From: an uncultured Micrococcales bacterium
Lineage (GTDB): Bacteria > Actinomycetota > Actinomycetes > Actinomycetales > Microbacteriaceae
Direction: 5' to 3'
DNA: 64,000 nucleotides
Assembly (NCBI GenBank): GCA_903832875.1
Contig: CAILDA010000022.1
Location: 1-64,000 of the forward strand
The notes beneath the pieces are model-generated. The model searched no databases. It was not told the origin of the DNA and saw only the letters and a list, made by a program, of their open reading frames with translations. Each line of letters begins with the position of its first letter. Position 1 is the first letter of the stretch. Positions 55,994-64,000 of this stretch are shown here, in pieces. Made by a program: the position numbers and the translations under genes.

Positions 55994-56937
55994 TTGAGAC
56001 TCGTTTCTTGCGCTAGTAACTTGTATAAAACTGCCATGCGAACTGCAACTCCGTTGGCTACCTGATCCAAAATTGCTGACTGTGGAGAATCAGCTGCAGC
56101 AGAAGATATCTCAAGACCCCGGTTCATCGGTCCTGGATGCATAATCAGAGTGTCAGTACTAAGTAAGTTGAATCGAGATTCGCTTAGGCCCCAGAGCGTT
56201 GAGTACTCAGTTTCATTTGGTATAAATGCTGAGTTCATTCGTTCACGTTGCATTCTAAGCATCATCACAACGTCAAAATTGTCGCTAAGAGCTTCATCAA
56301 AGTTGAAGTAGACAAAGTCTGCAAGAATGCGAGCATCGTCTGGAACTAAAGTAGCTGGACCGACGATACCGACCTTCGCTCCAAGCAATCGAAGTAGCAA
56401 GAGGTTAGACCTAGCAACACGACTGTGCAGTATGTCGCCAGCAATCAGTACTCGCAAACCAGATAGATCACCCTTATCTGAGGTGCCTTTGAGTCTTTGA
56501 CGAATAGTAAGCGCATCCAATAATCCTTGAGTTGGATGTTCATGAGTTCCATCACCCGCATTGATAACAGCAGATTTTGACCAAGCGCTGTTAGCAATGG
56601 TGTTTGCTGCTCCACTGTGATGGTGTCTCACAATAAGCGCTTCGACACCCATAGCTTCAATTGTCTGAACAGTATCCTTTAGGGATTCGCCTTTCGAGAC
56701 TGAGGAACCCTTCGCTGTAAAGTTCACAACATCTGCGGATAGTCGCTTAGCAGCAAGTTCGAAAGAGAATCTAGTCCTGGTTGAGTCTTCAAAGAAAAGG
56801 TTTGCAACGGTTCTTCCATTAAGCGCTGGAAGCTTCTTTACATCCCTGCTGTTAACCTGTTGCATTTCTACTGCCAAATTGAGAAGACTTATTGCTGAAT
56901 CCCGATGAAGATCACTAATACTCAGTAGATGCTTCAT
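55990..56937 (-). CDS. pyrB: Aspartate carbamoyltransferase catalytic subunit
   Basis: [51 protein letters not shown]-like [23 protein letters not shown]. Confidence 0.97.
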   Translation of the reverse strand: MKHLLSISDLHRDSAISLLNLAVEMQQVNSRDVKKLPALNGRTVANLFFEDSTRTRFSFELAAKRLSADVVNFTAKGSSVSKGESLKDTVQTIEAMGVEALIVRHHHSGAANTIANSAWSKSAVINAGDGTHEHPTQGLLDALTIRQRLKGTSDKGDLSGLRVLIAGDILHSRVARSNLLLLRLLGAKVGIVGPATLVPDDARILADFVYFNFDEALSDNFDVVMMLRMQRERMNSAFIPNETEYSTLWGLSESRFNLLSTDTLIMHPGPMNRGLEISSAAADSPQSAILDQVANGVAVRMAVLYKLLAQETSLK

Positions 56938-57479
56938 TGCTCAATCACCACCGATTGTTCATCATCGCTTTCAGTGAGCTTCACAGAGATTCGCTCCGTT
57001 GAACTGGTTGGCAGGTTCTTGCCAACGTAGTCAGCTCGTATCGGTAGTTCACGGTGACCACGATCAACTAGCACAGCTAATCGAACTGCCTTAGGACGGC
57101 CATAAGAAACCAGTGCGTCAAGAGCTGCTCTGATTGTCCTGCCACTAAAGAGCACATCATCAACTAAAACAACTGTTTGATGCTCTAAGTTGCTTACCGG
57201 TATCTCAGTTGGAGTGACTTCTCTACCTGGTTTGGTTGAAAGGTCATCACGAAACATAGTGACATCGAGTTTGCCTAGAGAATGCTCAATGTCGAAATCT
57301 GGATAGTTCTTCTTGATTGATTGGGCTATACGTTGAGCTAGAAATACCCCACGAGTAGGTATTCCAAGTAGCAGTAAATTGCTAGTACCCTGATTAGCTT
57401 CGACTATTTCATGAGAAATGCGAACTATTGCGCGATCTATGTCGGCTGCGTCTAAGACGGTGCGTGTAACCACGCCCAC
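56934..57479 (-). CDS. pyrR: Pyrimidine operon regulator / uracil phosphoribosyltransferase PyrR (GTG start)
   Basis: [94 protein letters not shown]. Confidence 0.97.
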   Translation of the reverse strand: MGVVTRTVLDAADIDRAIVRISHEIVEANQGTSNLLLLGIPTRGVFLAQRIAQSIKKNYPDFDIEHSLGKLDVTMFRDDLSTKPGREVTPTEIPVSNLEHQTVVLVDDVLFSGRTIRAALDALVSYGRPKAVRLAVLVDRGHRELPIRADYVGKNLPTSSTERISVKLTESDDEQSVVIEQ

Positions 57480-57480
57480 C

Positions 57481-57504
57481 TCCTTCTGCGCCTCACAGGA
57501 CGCG
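57481..57504 (-). promoter_or_regulatory. Candidate PyrR-binding RNA element overlapping the pyrR ribosome-binding site
   Basis: Minus-strand leader 5'-CGCGTCCTGTGAGGCGCAGAAGGAG-GTG: contains the conserved PyrR-loop pattern UCCNGNGAGG, able to form a GCG.CC/GG.CGC hairpin directly next to the AAGGAG Shine-Dalgarno. Confidence 0.65.
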
Positions 57505-57551
57505 TTTAAAGGATGAATTTCCTAAAGTCTATAACAAACCTAGTTTCAGGT

Positions 57552-57971
57552 CTAGATTGGCTTTCGTGTTGCAGCAACTCCAGCCAAAATTCCGTTCACA
57601 AAAGCTGGTGAATCGTCAGTGCTTAGCTCACTTGCCAGAGCAACCGCCTCGCTGATTACCACTTCTGCAGGCACCTGATTTCCGAAAGCTATCTCGTAGA
57701 TACCTAAGCGCAAGATGGCTCTATCCAGTGCTGGCATGCGATCAAGTGTCCAGTTCTGTGCCAAGGAGGACAACAACTCGTCAATTTCAATCTGGTTTGC
57801 TAGAACGCCACTGACTAGTTCCATGGCAAAGTCAAAGATCTCGTCTTGATTCTGACGGTCAGCAACTGATTCCTGAGTTGCAGTAAGTAGGTCTGTTGCC
57901 ATTTCATCACGCAGTTCAGCGGCGTACAGAGCGTCGACTGCTCTCTTGCGTGCCTTAGATCTTGAACTCAA
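57552..57971 (-). CDS. nusB: Transcription antitermination factor NusB
   Basis: SSRSKARKRAVDALYAAELR; LDRMPALDRAILRLGIYEIAF; PAFVNGILAGVA. Confidence 0.95.
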   Translation of the reverse strand: MSSRSKARKRAVDALYAAELRDEMATDLLTATQESVADRQNQDEIFDFAMELVSGVLANQIEIDELLSSLAQNWTLDRMPALDRAILRLGIYEIAFGNQVPAEVVISEAVALASELSTDDSPAFVNGILAGVAATRKPI

Positions 57972-57974
57972 GGC

Positions 57975-58538
57975 TTAGTCGGTTACTCGACCAAGGTATT
58001 CACCAGTGCGGGTGTCAACCTTGACCTTGGTACCTTGTTCAACGAAAAGAGGAACCTGAATCTGTAAACCGGTTTCAACAGTTGCTGGCTTTGTTCCTCC
58101 GCTTGAGCGGTCTCCCTGAAGTCCTGGCTCTGTGAAAGTGATCTCGAGAACAACTGAAGGAGGGAGCTCTATGAAGATTGGGTTGTCCTCGTGAATTGCG
58201 ACGATAGCCTGTTGGTTCTCCAGAAGGTAATTAGCTGCATCACCAACCAGAGCGTTGCTCAAAGTGACCTGGTTGTAATCCTGAGTGTCCATGAATACAT
58301 AGCCATCGCCATCACTGTATAGATACTGCATTTCGCGCTTATCGACGTTAGCTGTTTCGATCTTGACACCAGCGTTAAGAGTACGGTCGATGACCTTGCC
58401 TGAGATGACGTTCTTCAGCTTGGTTCTAACAAAGGCTGGGCCTTTACCGGGCTTTACATGCTGAAATTCAATAACACTCCAGAGCTGGTTATCCATGCTC
58501 AAGACCATGCCGTTTTTAAGGTCGTTGCTTGTTGCCAT
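57975..58538 (-). CDS. efp: Elongation factor P
   Basis: [44 protein letters not shown]-terminal [17 protein letters not shown]. Confidence 0.98.
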   Translation of the reverse strand: MATSNDLKNGMVLSMDNQLWSVIEFQHVKPGKGPAFVRTKLKNVISGKVIDRTLNAGVKIETANVDKREMQYLYSDGDGYVFMDTQDYNQVTLSNALVGDAANYLLENQQAIVAIHEDNPIFIELPPSVVLEITFTEPGLQGDRSSGGTKPATVETGLQIQVPLFVEQGTKVKVDTRTGEYLGRVTD

Positions 58539-58586
58539 TTGTGCCTCGCTGGTTAGTAAGTGGGCCGATTGGCCTTTAGCAGTTTA

Positions 58587-59021
58587 TCAGTGCGCTAGTT
58601 GTCTTAGCGCTAGCAGGTAGGAATCTATCCCGAATCCGGCGATAACTCCTGTTGCAACGGCACTGATAACTGAATTATGTCTAAATGCTTCTCTGGCATG
58701 AGGGTTTGAGATATGAACCTCGATCATTTTTGCGCCAGAGCCTGAAATCATTGCACAAGCATCCCTAAGAGCGTATGAGTAATGAGTGAAAGCAGCAGGA
58801 TTCAGAACAACGTTGACCTTGCCATCAACCGCCTCATGTATCCACGAAATCAGCTCTGCCTCATCATTCGTTTGTCTAACATCTACATCTAAGCCAAGTT
58901 CTGCGCCTAATGCAGTGCAGGAGCTAACTAAATCTGTATAAGTAGCTGAACCATATACTTCTGGTTCTCTCGAACCAAGGCGTGAGAGGTTTGGACCGTT
59001 AAGAATGAGTACTTTAGACAT
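58587..59021 (-). CDS. aroQ: 3-dehydroquinate dehydratase, type II
   Basis: [68 protein letters not shown]. Confidence 0.97.
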   Translation of the reverse strand: MSKVLILNGPNLSRLGSREPEVYGSATYTDLVSSCTALGAELGLDVDVRQTNDEAELISWIHEAVDGKVNVVLNPAAFTHYSYALRDACAMISGSGAKMIEVHISNPHAREAFRHNSVISAVATGVIAGFGIDSYLLALRQLAH

Positions 59022-59037
59022 GTCTCAAATCTACTTT

Positions 59038-60120
59038 CTATTCAGCAATCTCTTGGTAAGCGGTAAAAAGCATTTCCTTGGTAGGAGCTTCTAAGATTCC
59101 AGGCTTAGCAAGACCATCCAAGACTACGAACCTAAGCATTCCCCCGCGACTCTTTTTATCTACCTGCATGCCGGTGAATAAGGATTCCCATCTATCAGCC
59201 GGGTAACTAGTTGGCAAATCTAAGCTCTTCAAGATGGATTTATGCCTGTCTGCAACATCGTCACTTAGTCGACCAGTTAGTCTTCCAAGTTCGGCTGCGA
59301 AACAAAGCCCAACAGAGACTGCGCGACCGTGGCGCCATTTGAAATGCTCGACTAGCTCAATTGAATGAGCGAGAGTATGACCGTAATTGAGAATTTCACG
59401 CAGTGATGACTCTTTGAAGTCCTGACCGACAACGGAAGTCTTAATCGCAATGGAACGCCTTACCAATTCCTCAAAGCGATCCGAGTGAATGTTTCTAGCA
59501 TCCTCAACATCTTCCTCAATTAGATCGAGAATAACTGGGTCTGCAATGAACCCGTACTTAACAATCTCGCCGAAGCCTGAGATGAGTTCCAACTTCGGTA
59601 ATGATTCGAGAGTATCTAGATCCACGATTACTGCTTTTGGCTCATGAAACGCGCCAACTAGATTCTTTCCCTCTAGCGTGTTGATTCCTGTTTTGCCACC
59701 TATTGCAGCGTCTACCATTCCAAGCAGAGTTGTTGGAATGTGAATAACGGAAATCCCACGTAACCAAGTCGCTGCAATAAAACCAGCTAAGTCAGTTGTA
59801 GCTCCGCCACCTAACGAGACGACAGCATCACTTCTAGAAAACTCTGCTTGCCCCAAACTAGACCAAGCAACTGATAGCCACTTGTCAGTTTTTGCATTCT
59901 CTCCATCAGCAACAGGTAACTGCCAGATCTGCTTCCCTAATGATGTCATCGTTTCTGCAATAAGTTCTGCACTTGCTTGCATACCCTCTGGGTAAACCAA
60001 TAACACCTTTCGAACAGCATCGCCAAGCGATGTTTTCAACTCATCTAGTAGGCCTCTACCCACGAGAACCTGATATCCAGGAGTTCCAGGTGCGTTAATT
60101 ACAGTGGTTGCTCTACTCAT
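59038..60120 (-). CDS. aroB: 3-dehydroquinate synthase
   Basis: VVSLGGGATTDLAGFIAATWLRGISVIHIPTTLLGMVDAAIGGKTGIN; LNYGHTLAHSIE. Confidence 0.98.
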   Translation of the reverse strand: MSRATTVINAPGTPGYQVLVGRGLLDELKTSLGDAVRKVLLVYPEGMQASAELIAETMTSLGKQIWQLPVADGENAKTDKWLSVAWSSLGQAEFSRSDAVVSLGGGATTDLAGFIAATWLRGISVIHIPTTLLGMVDAAIGGKTGINTLEGKNLVGAFHEPKAVIVDLDTLESLPKLELISGFGEIVKYGFIADPVILDLIEEDVEDARNIHSDRFEELVRRSIAIKTSVVGQDFKESSLREILNYGHTLAHSIELVEHFKWRHGRAVSVGLCFAAELGRLTGRLSDDVADRHKSILKSLDLPTSYPADRWESLFTGMQVDKKSRGGMLRFVVLDGLAKPGILEAPTKEMLFTAYQEIAE

Positions 60121-60614
60121 AGTGCATCAAGTTTCTCGCATATTTGGCTAATAGTCTGTGCTAAACCCACTTCTGATGTTTCTATCTCGAAGGTGCAAAC
60201 ACCTTCATACAGAGGCTTCCTCTCCTCATAGATGCGATGCCAGTCGTCCATACCATTCTGAAGAAGGGGTCTATTACCTTTATCAAGTCTGGATTTCATG
60301 TGCTTACCATTTGTTGAAAGGTAAATGACGATGGCTGCTTCTAGGTTTATTTGAGTTTGACCGCTTAACACTGCTCCACCACCGGTAGCGATGACCTGTA
60401 CCTGGCTTAGAGCTTGAGAAACAGCTTGCTCCTCATAAGATCTAAACGCTTCTTCACCTTCCGAAGAAAAGATCTCAGGTATTGGGCCATGAACCTTGGT
60501 TACCAGAACATCAGTGTCAACGAAAGGTAAGCCCAGTTTTCGTGAGAGTTTTCTTCCAATGGTTGTCTTACCGACGCCCATAGGTCCGATAAGCACTATT
60601 GGTTTACTGATCAT
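60117..60614 (-). CDS. aroK: Shikimate kinase (start at internal Met MISKPIVLIGPMG; ORF track extends to 60734 into aroC)
   Basis: IVLIGPMGVGKTTIGRKLSRKLGLPFVDTDVLV; VIATGGGAVLS. Confidence 0.95.
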   Translation of the reverse strand: MISKPIVLIGPMGVGKTTIGRKLSRKLGLPFVDTDVLVTKVHGPIPEIFSSEGEEAFRSYEEQAVSQALSQVQVIATGGGAVLSGQTQINLEAAIVIYLSTNGKHMKSRLDKGNRPLLQNGMDDWHRIYEERKPLYEGVCTFEIETSEVGLAQTISQICEKLDAL

Positions 60615-60618
60615 TTTC

Positions 60619-61818
60619 TTAGCGAGCGATATTTGAACGTAAGTTCTCAGGGATGTTAGCAAGGTAACTATCTCGATTACGTCTGGTCTCGGCAATCGAG
60701 TCGCCACCAAATTTCTCAAGAACCGCATTAGCAATAGTAAGAGCGACCATGGCCTCAGCTACGACTCCGGCAGCAGGCACTGCACAAACATCTGAACGTT
60801 GATGATGAGCCTTGGCTTCTTCTCCAGTTGCAACATCGATAGTCTGCAGTGCTCTTGGAACTGTGGAGATTGGTTTCATAGCTGCACGAACACGGATGAT
60901 CTCACCGTTACTCATACCGCCTTCAATTCCACCTGCGCGATCAGTCATACGCTCAACCAAACCAGAGTCACCGACTTTAATTTCATCATGAGCCTCAGAT
61001 CCTCTTCGCTTAGCAGTTTCGAATCCGTCGCCTACTTCAACACCCTTGATAGCTTGAATACCCATTAGAGCACCGGCCAATTGACTGTCGAGTCTTCTAT
61101 CCCAGTGCACGAAAGAACCAACACCCGGTGGCATTCCATAAACCAAAACTTCAACAACACCGCCAAGGGTGTCACCATCCTTGTGAGCCTTATCAACTTC
61201 AGCGACCATCGCTGCACTCAGAGACGTATCAAAAGCTCTAAGTGGATCTCCATCAATCTGGTCAACGTGCTCAGGCCTTGGTAGTGCTAAATCGGCTTGT
61301 GCTTGAACTGTTCCAAGGGCAACTGTGTGGGTAACAAGTTTGATATCTAGTGCTCTTAAGAAAGCTGAGGCAACTTCACCAAGAGCTACCCGAGCAGCAG
61401 TTTCTCTAGCTGAAGCTCTCTCTAATACTGGTCTTGAATCCAGGAAGCCATATTTCTGCATACCTGTGAAATCAGCGTGACCAGGCCTAGGTCTAGTCAA
61501 GGCCTCTGCTCTTGCTCCAGTGAGTTCTTCTTCAGCGACAACATCAGCCGACATAATTTGTTGCCACTTAGGCCATTCGGTGTTCTCAATAACGATTGCG
61601 ATAGGTCCGCCCATTGTTTTGCCGTGTCTAACACCACCAGTAAAGCTGGCTTTATCAAGTTCAAGCTTCATGCGTGCACCTCGGCCATAACCGAGTCTGC
61701 GCCTAGCAAGAGCTAGTTGAATGTCTAGCGTGCTAATCTCGACGCCAGCAGGTAAACCCTCCAGGACGGCAGTAAGTTGGGGGCCATGAGACTCCCCTGC
61801 GGTAAGCCAACGTAACAT
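60619..61818 (-). CDS. aroC: Chorismate synthase
   Basis: [63 protein letters not shown]. Confidence 0.98.
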   Translation of the reverse strand: MLRWLTAGESHGPQLTAVLEGLPAGVEISTLDIQLALARRRLGYGRGARMKLELDKASFTGGVRHGKTMGGPIAIVIENTEWPKWQQIMSADVVAEEELTGARAEALTRPRPGHADFTGMQKYGFLDSRPVLERASARETAARVALGEVASAFLRALDIKLVTHTVALGTVQAQADLALPRPEHVDQIDGDPLRAFDTSLSAAMVAEVDKAHKDGDTLGGVVEVLVYGMPPGVGSFVHWDRRLDSQLAGALMGIQAIKGVEVGDGFETAKRRGSEAHDEIKVGDSGLVERMTDRAGGIEGGMSNGEIIRVRAAMKPISTVPRALQTIDVATGEEAKAHHQRSDVCAVPAAGVVAEAMVALTIANAVLEKFGGDSIAETRRNRDSYLANIPENLRSNIAR

Positions 61819-61851
61819 GCGCTCTATTCTCGCACATTTATAACATAGTGG

Positions 61852-62649
61852 TTATAGAGCTTCAAACATGGCCGCGACCACGGCTGGCTCATTAGGCACA
61901 GACTCAGTCAACCCAAGCCCCATAAAGATTCGAACTTGCTGTAATGCCTGCCATACCAACATCGTTTGACCGGCAATAACTCGATCTGAGGCGAAGGATG
62001 AAACTAGAGAGTTATCTCCACCTGCATAGTTAGCGTTCAAGAGGTAACCCTTCTGTGAATGCTTTGGTAGGGCCTTAGAGGCATCAAGTGGCAAGGTATT
62101 GACCGTTAGTTCTTGAAAGTTTGAGAAGTCCTCCAATAGATGAATGCTTTGAAAAACTTCAAGCTCGCCGGCTAGGGCAACAATGTCTTGAGCCCGATCT
62201 AAATCCCTAACATAAATGTCAAATAGGGCATTCGGCTTTGCCTTAGCTATTGCAACCATTGCAGACTTTGCCGTTGCTCCTGCGCCTAAAATAGCAACTA
62301 CTTCAATTGGTTTTGTTAGAACGCTTTCAAGCGCCTTCGTTATCCCGAACACATCAGTGTTGTAAGCGTTCAAACCCTCATCGGTGCGATACAGAGTATT
62401 GGCAACATCTGTGAGTGTTACTAAATCATCTCTACGATCAGCAAAGCCAGCGGCTTCATATTTGAGAGGCATCGTGATGCTATAGCCGTCAGCTGTGTTT
62501 GTCTCTAGGAAACCAGCGAGATCGCCCTTTGCAACTTGAATTGCTGTGTATGACCAGTCGACTCCTAAAACTTTGTAAGCGGCTGCATGTATTTTGGGGC
62601 TAAGACTGTGCGAGATAGGGTCGCCAAGAACGTGAAATGACTTAACCAT
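61852..62649 (-). CDS. aroE: Shikimate dehydrogenase-like protein (start 62649 or 62667)
   Basis: FHVLGDPISHSLSPKIHAAAYKVLGVDWSYTAIQV; SITMPLKYEAAGFADRRDDL; YNTDVFGITKALE. Confidence 0.92.
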   Translation of the reverse strand: MVKSFHVLGDPISHSLSPKIHAAAYKVLGVDWSYTAIQVAKGDLAGFLETNTADGYSITMPLKYEAAGFADRRDDLVTLTDVANTLYRTDEGLNAYNTDVFGITKALESVLTKPIEVVAILGAGATAKSAMVAIAKAKPNALFDIYVRDLDRAQDIVALAGELEVFQSIHLLEDFSNFQELTVNTLPLDASKALPKHSQKGYLLNANYAGGDNSLVSSFASDRVIAGQTMLVWQALQQVRIFMGLGLTESVPNEPAVVAAMFEAL

Positions 62650-63724
62650 TCCAACCAGGATTCTCAATCATCCATTGACGCCATCTTTCGACAGCTTTAC
62701 CGTGTTCAGAAACAGTAGTACTGAATACAGTTTCACCAGTTTTCAGATTGATTGCGCAGAAGAATAACCAACTGCCATCAACAGGATGCAATGCTGCATC
62801 AATTGCTGTTGCACCTGCTCCTGAGATAGGCCCTACAGGCAACCCTGGGTAACGATAGGTGTTGTAACGGTTTGCATCATTACGATCCGCATTTGAGGTA
62901 GAAACAGTCGAGCCATCAACTCCGTAAGACACAGTTGCATCAGATTGCAAATGCATTCCTATTGCAAGTCGATTGGTGAAAACTCGAGACACTTTATAGA
63001 AGTCTTGAGTCTGTCTCGCTTCCATTTGGATCACAGAGGCCAGCGTAAGAACTTTGTGCCAATCCTTTTTTGCAACTCCGTCTCGCACCAACTGTTCTTT
63101 TGTTCTCGTCACCATCACAGACAGAACTTCGTGAGCGTTAAGTGATGGATCAAACGAGTATGTTGCAGGAAAAAGATATCCCTCAAGGTTTGGTGCATTC
63201 TTCGGCAAATCGAATGCTGAGAGTTTCTTACTAGCGGAAACAAGGTCTTTTTTAGCTATGCCAGTTGCTTCTGCAAGGAGTGTCAGAACGCTTCCTATCC
63301 GAAGGCCTTCACGGATTGTTACTTTATCGACAACCATCTGAGTTGGGTCGGTGAGAATGCGTATGGCTACGTCTGTAGAGACCTCTTTAGGTATTAGGTA
63401 AGTACCTGGAAAGAACGTTGGATTTGCAGCGTAAATGTGACGAAGTGTCGACGCATACTCTTTGGTGATACCAGCAGCTACAAGGTTTTTGGCTACTATT
63501 GCGCCATTGTCACCTCGGTTAACAAGAAAAGCCACCTTGCCGATACCTTCGCTGTTGTATTCACTACCGTCTACAGCATCTAGCCAAAGACGAATGTTCG
63601 ACTTTCCCAGGTACGCGGCTCCAGCTAGGACAATCGATAAAGAAATAAGGATGATAAAGAACTTAGATTTCTTGCTTTGCTGGTTTCTACTCTCACGACG
63701 TGTTGGTTGAGGAAGATCATTCAT
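62642..63724 (-). CDS. mltG: Endolytic transglycosylase MltG (YceG-like)
   Basis: N-terminal TM; LEGYLFPATYSFDP; ASVIQMEARQTQDFYKVSRVFTNRLAIGMHLQSDATVSYG; YNTYRYPGLPVGPISGAG. Confidence 0.94.
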   Translation of the reverse strand: MNDLPQPTRRESRNQQSKKSKFFIILISLSIVLAGAAYLGKSNIRLWLDAVDGSEYNSEGIGKVAFLVNRGDNGAIVAKNLVAAGITKEYASTLRHIYAANPTFFPGTYLIPKEVSTDVAIRILTDPTQMVVDKVTIREGLRIGSVLTLLAEATGIAKKDLVSASKKLSAFDLPKNAPNLEGYLFPATYSFDPSLNAHEVLSVMVTRTKEQLVRDGVAKKDWHKVLTLASVIQMEARQTQDFYKVSRVFTNRLAIGMHLQSDATVSYGVDGSTVSTSNADRNDANRYNTYRYPGLPVGPISGAGATAIDAALHPVDGSWLFFCAINLKTGETVFSTTVSEHGKAVERWRQWMIENPGWNG

Positions 63725-64000
63725 TGTCTTTCCTCCATTCAGAAATCCCGAAGCCAGGCCGTTGTCCTGATTGCTTCTCCATGTCTAAAGCATATTCAAG
63801 AATGGCTATAGCTGCCATTTGATCTATTGTGCTTCTAGCGTCTTTCTGAGATTTGCCTATCAACTTGAGTTGCGCGTTTGCTAAGGCAGTGGTCAATCTC
63901 TCGTCGAGAAGATACACCGGAGTTGTAGTGTGCTTAGAAAGCTCCTCAGCAAAGGACAAGGCATTACTAGTTGAGCTCGTACTCATACCTTGAAGGTTTA
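63717..64000 (-). CDS. ruvX: Putative pre-16S rRNA nuclease / Holliday junction resolvase-like RuvX (YqgF), N-terminus outside window
   Basis: Frame continues upstream of the listed Met to the window edge (..NLQGMSTSSTSNALSFAEELSKHTTTPVYLLDERLTTALANAQL...DQMAAIAILEYALD); upstream of mltG. Confidence 0.88.
   Translation of the reverse strand, partial: NLQGMSTSSTSNALSFAEELSKHTTTPVYLLDERLTTALANAQLKLIGKSQKDARSTIDQMAAIAILEYALDMEKQSGQRPGFGISEWRKDNE

Noticed and set aside
60615-60734. N-terminal extension of the shikimate kinase ORF
   Set aside because: Overlaps the end of aroC in another frame; the real start is almost certainly MISKPIVLIGPMG at 60614
61839-61856. TATAAC-ATAGTG-GTTATA inverted repeat at the aroC/aroE junction
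   Set aside because: Only 6-bp A/T-rich arms overlapping the aroE stop; likely chance, weak as operator or terminator

Overview
The window is almost entirely core-genome sequence from a low-GC, compact actinobacterium. Gene order resembles Microbacteriaceae-like or other streamlined aquatic Actinobacteria; that placement is inference from gene order and protein families, with no search run. The plus strand carries the end of transketolase and a pentose-phosphate/glycolysis cluster (tal-pgi-zwf-opcA-pgl). From 6.26 kb onward almost everything is on the minus strand: rbpA-secG-tpiA-pgk-gap-sodA-whiA-rapZ-uvrC-uvrA-uvrB-coaE-rpsA-HPr-polA, an ANTAR response regulator, pyk-gltD-gltB-lgt-trpA-trpB-trpC-(small membrane protein)-trpE-hisI-hisF-hisG-hisE-rpe-rsmB-fmt-priA-metK-coaBC-rpoZ-gmk-pyrF-carB-carA-pyrC-pyrB-pyrR-nusB-efp-aroQ-aroB-aroK-aroC-aroE-mltG-ruvX (partial). 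Exceptions on the plus strand are a PaaI-like thioesterase and a tRNA-Leu(CAA). I found no mobile elements, CRISPR arrays, phage, toxin-antitoxin, defence or secondary-metabolite genes, and no credible undescribed multi-gene system. The more interesting points are: a PyrR-type RNA element overlapping the pyrR ribosome-binding site; inverted repeats abutting the metK and rpsA start codons; possible leaderless promoters at metK, gmk and polA; absence of yvcK and mihF from their usual neighbourhoods; degenerate PriA and PolA-exonuclease domains; a PGKGP-type EF-P; a divergent HGxxPAAW small membrane protein in the trp cluster; and convergent gene pairs with essentially no intergenic space.
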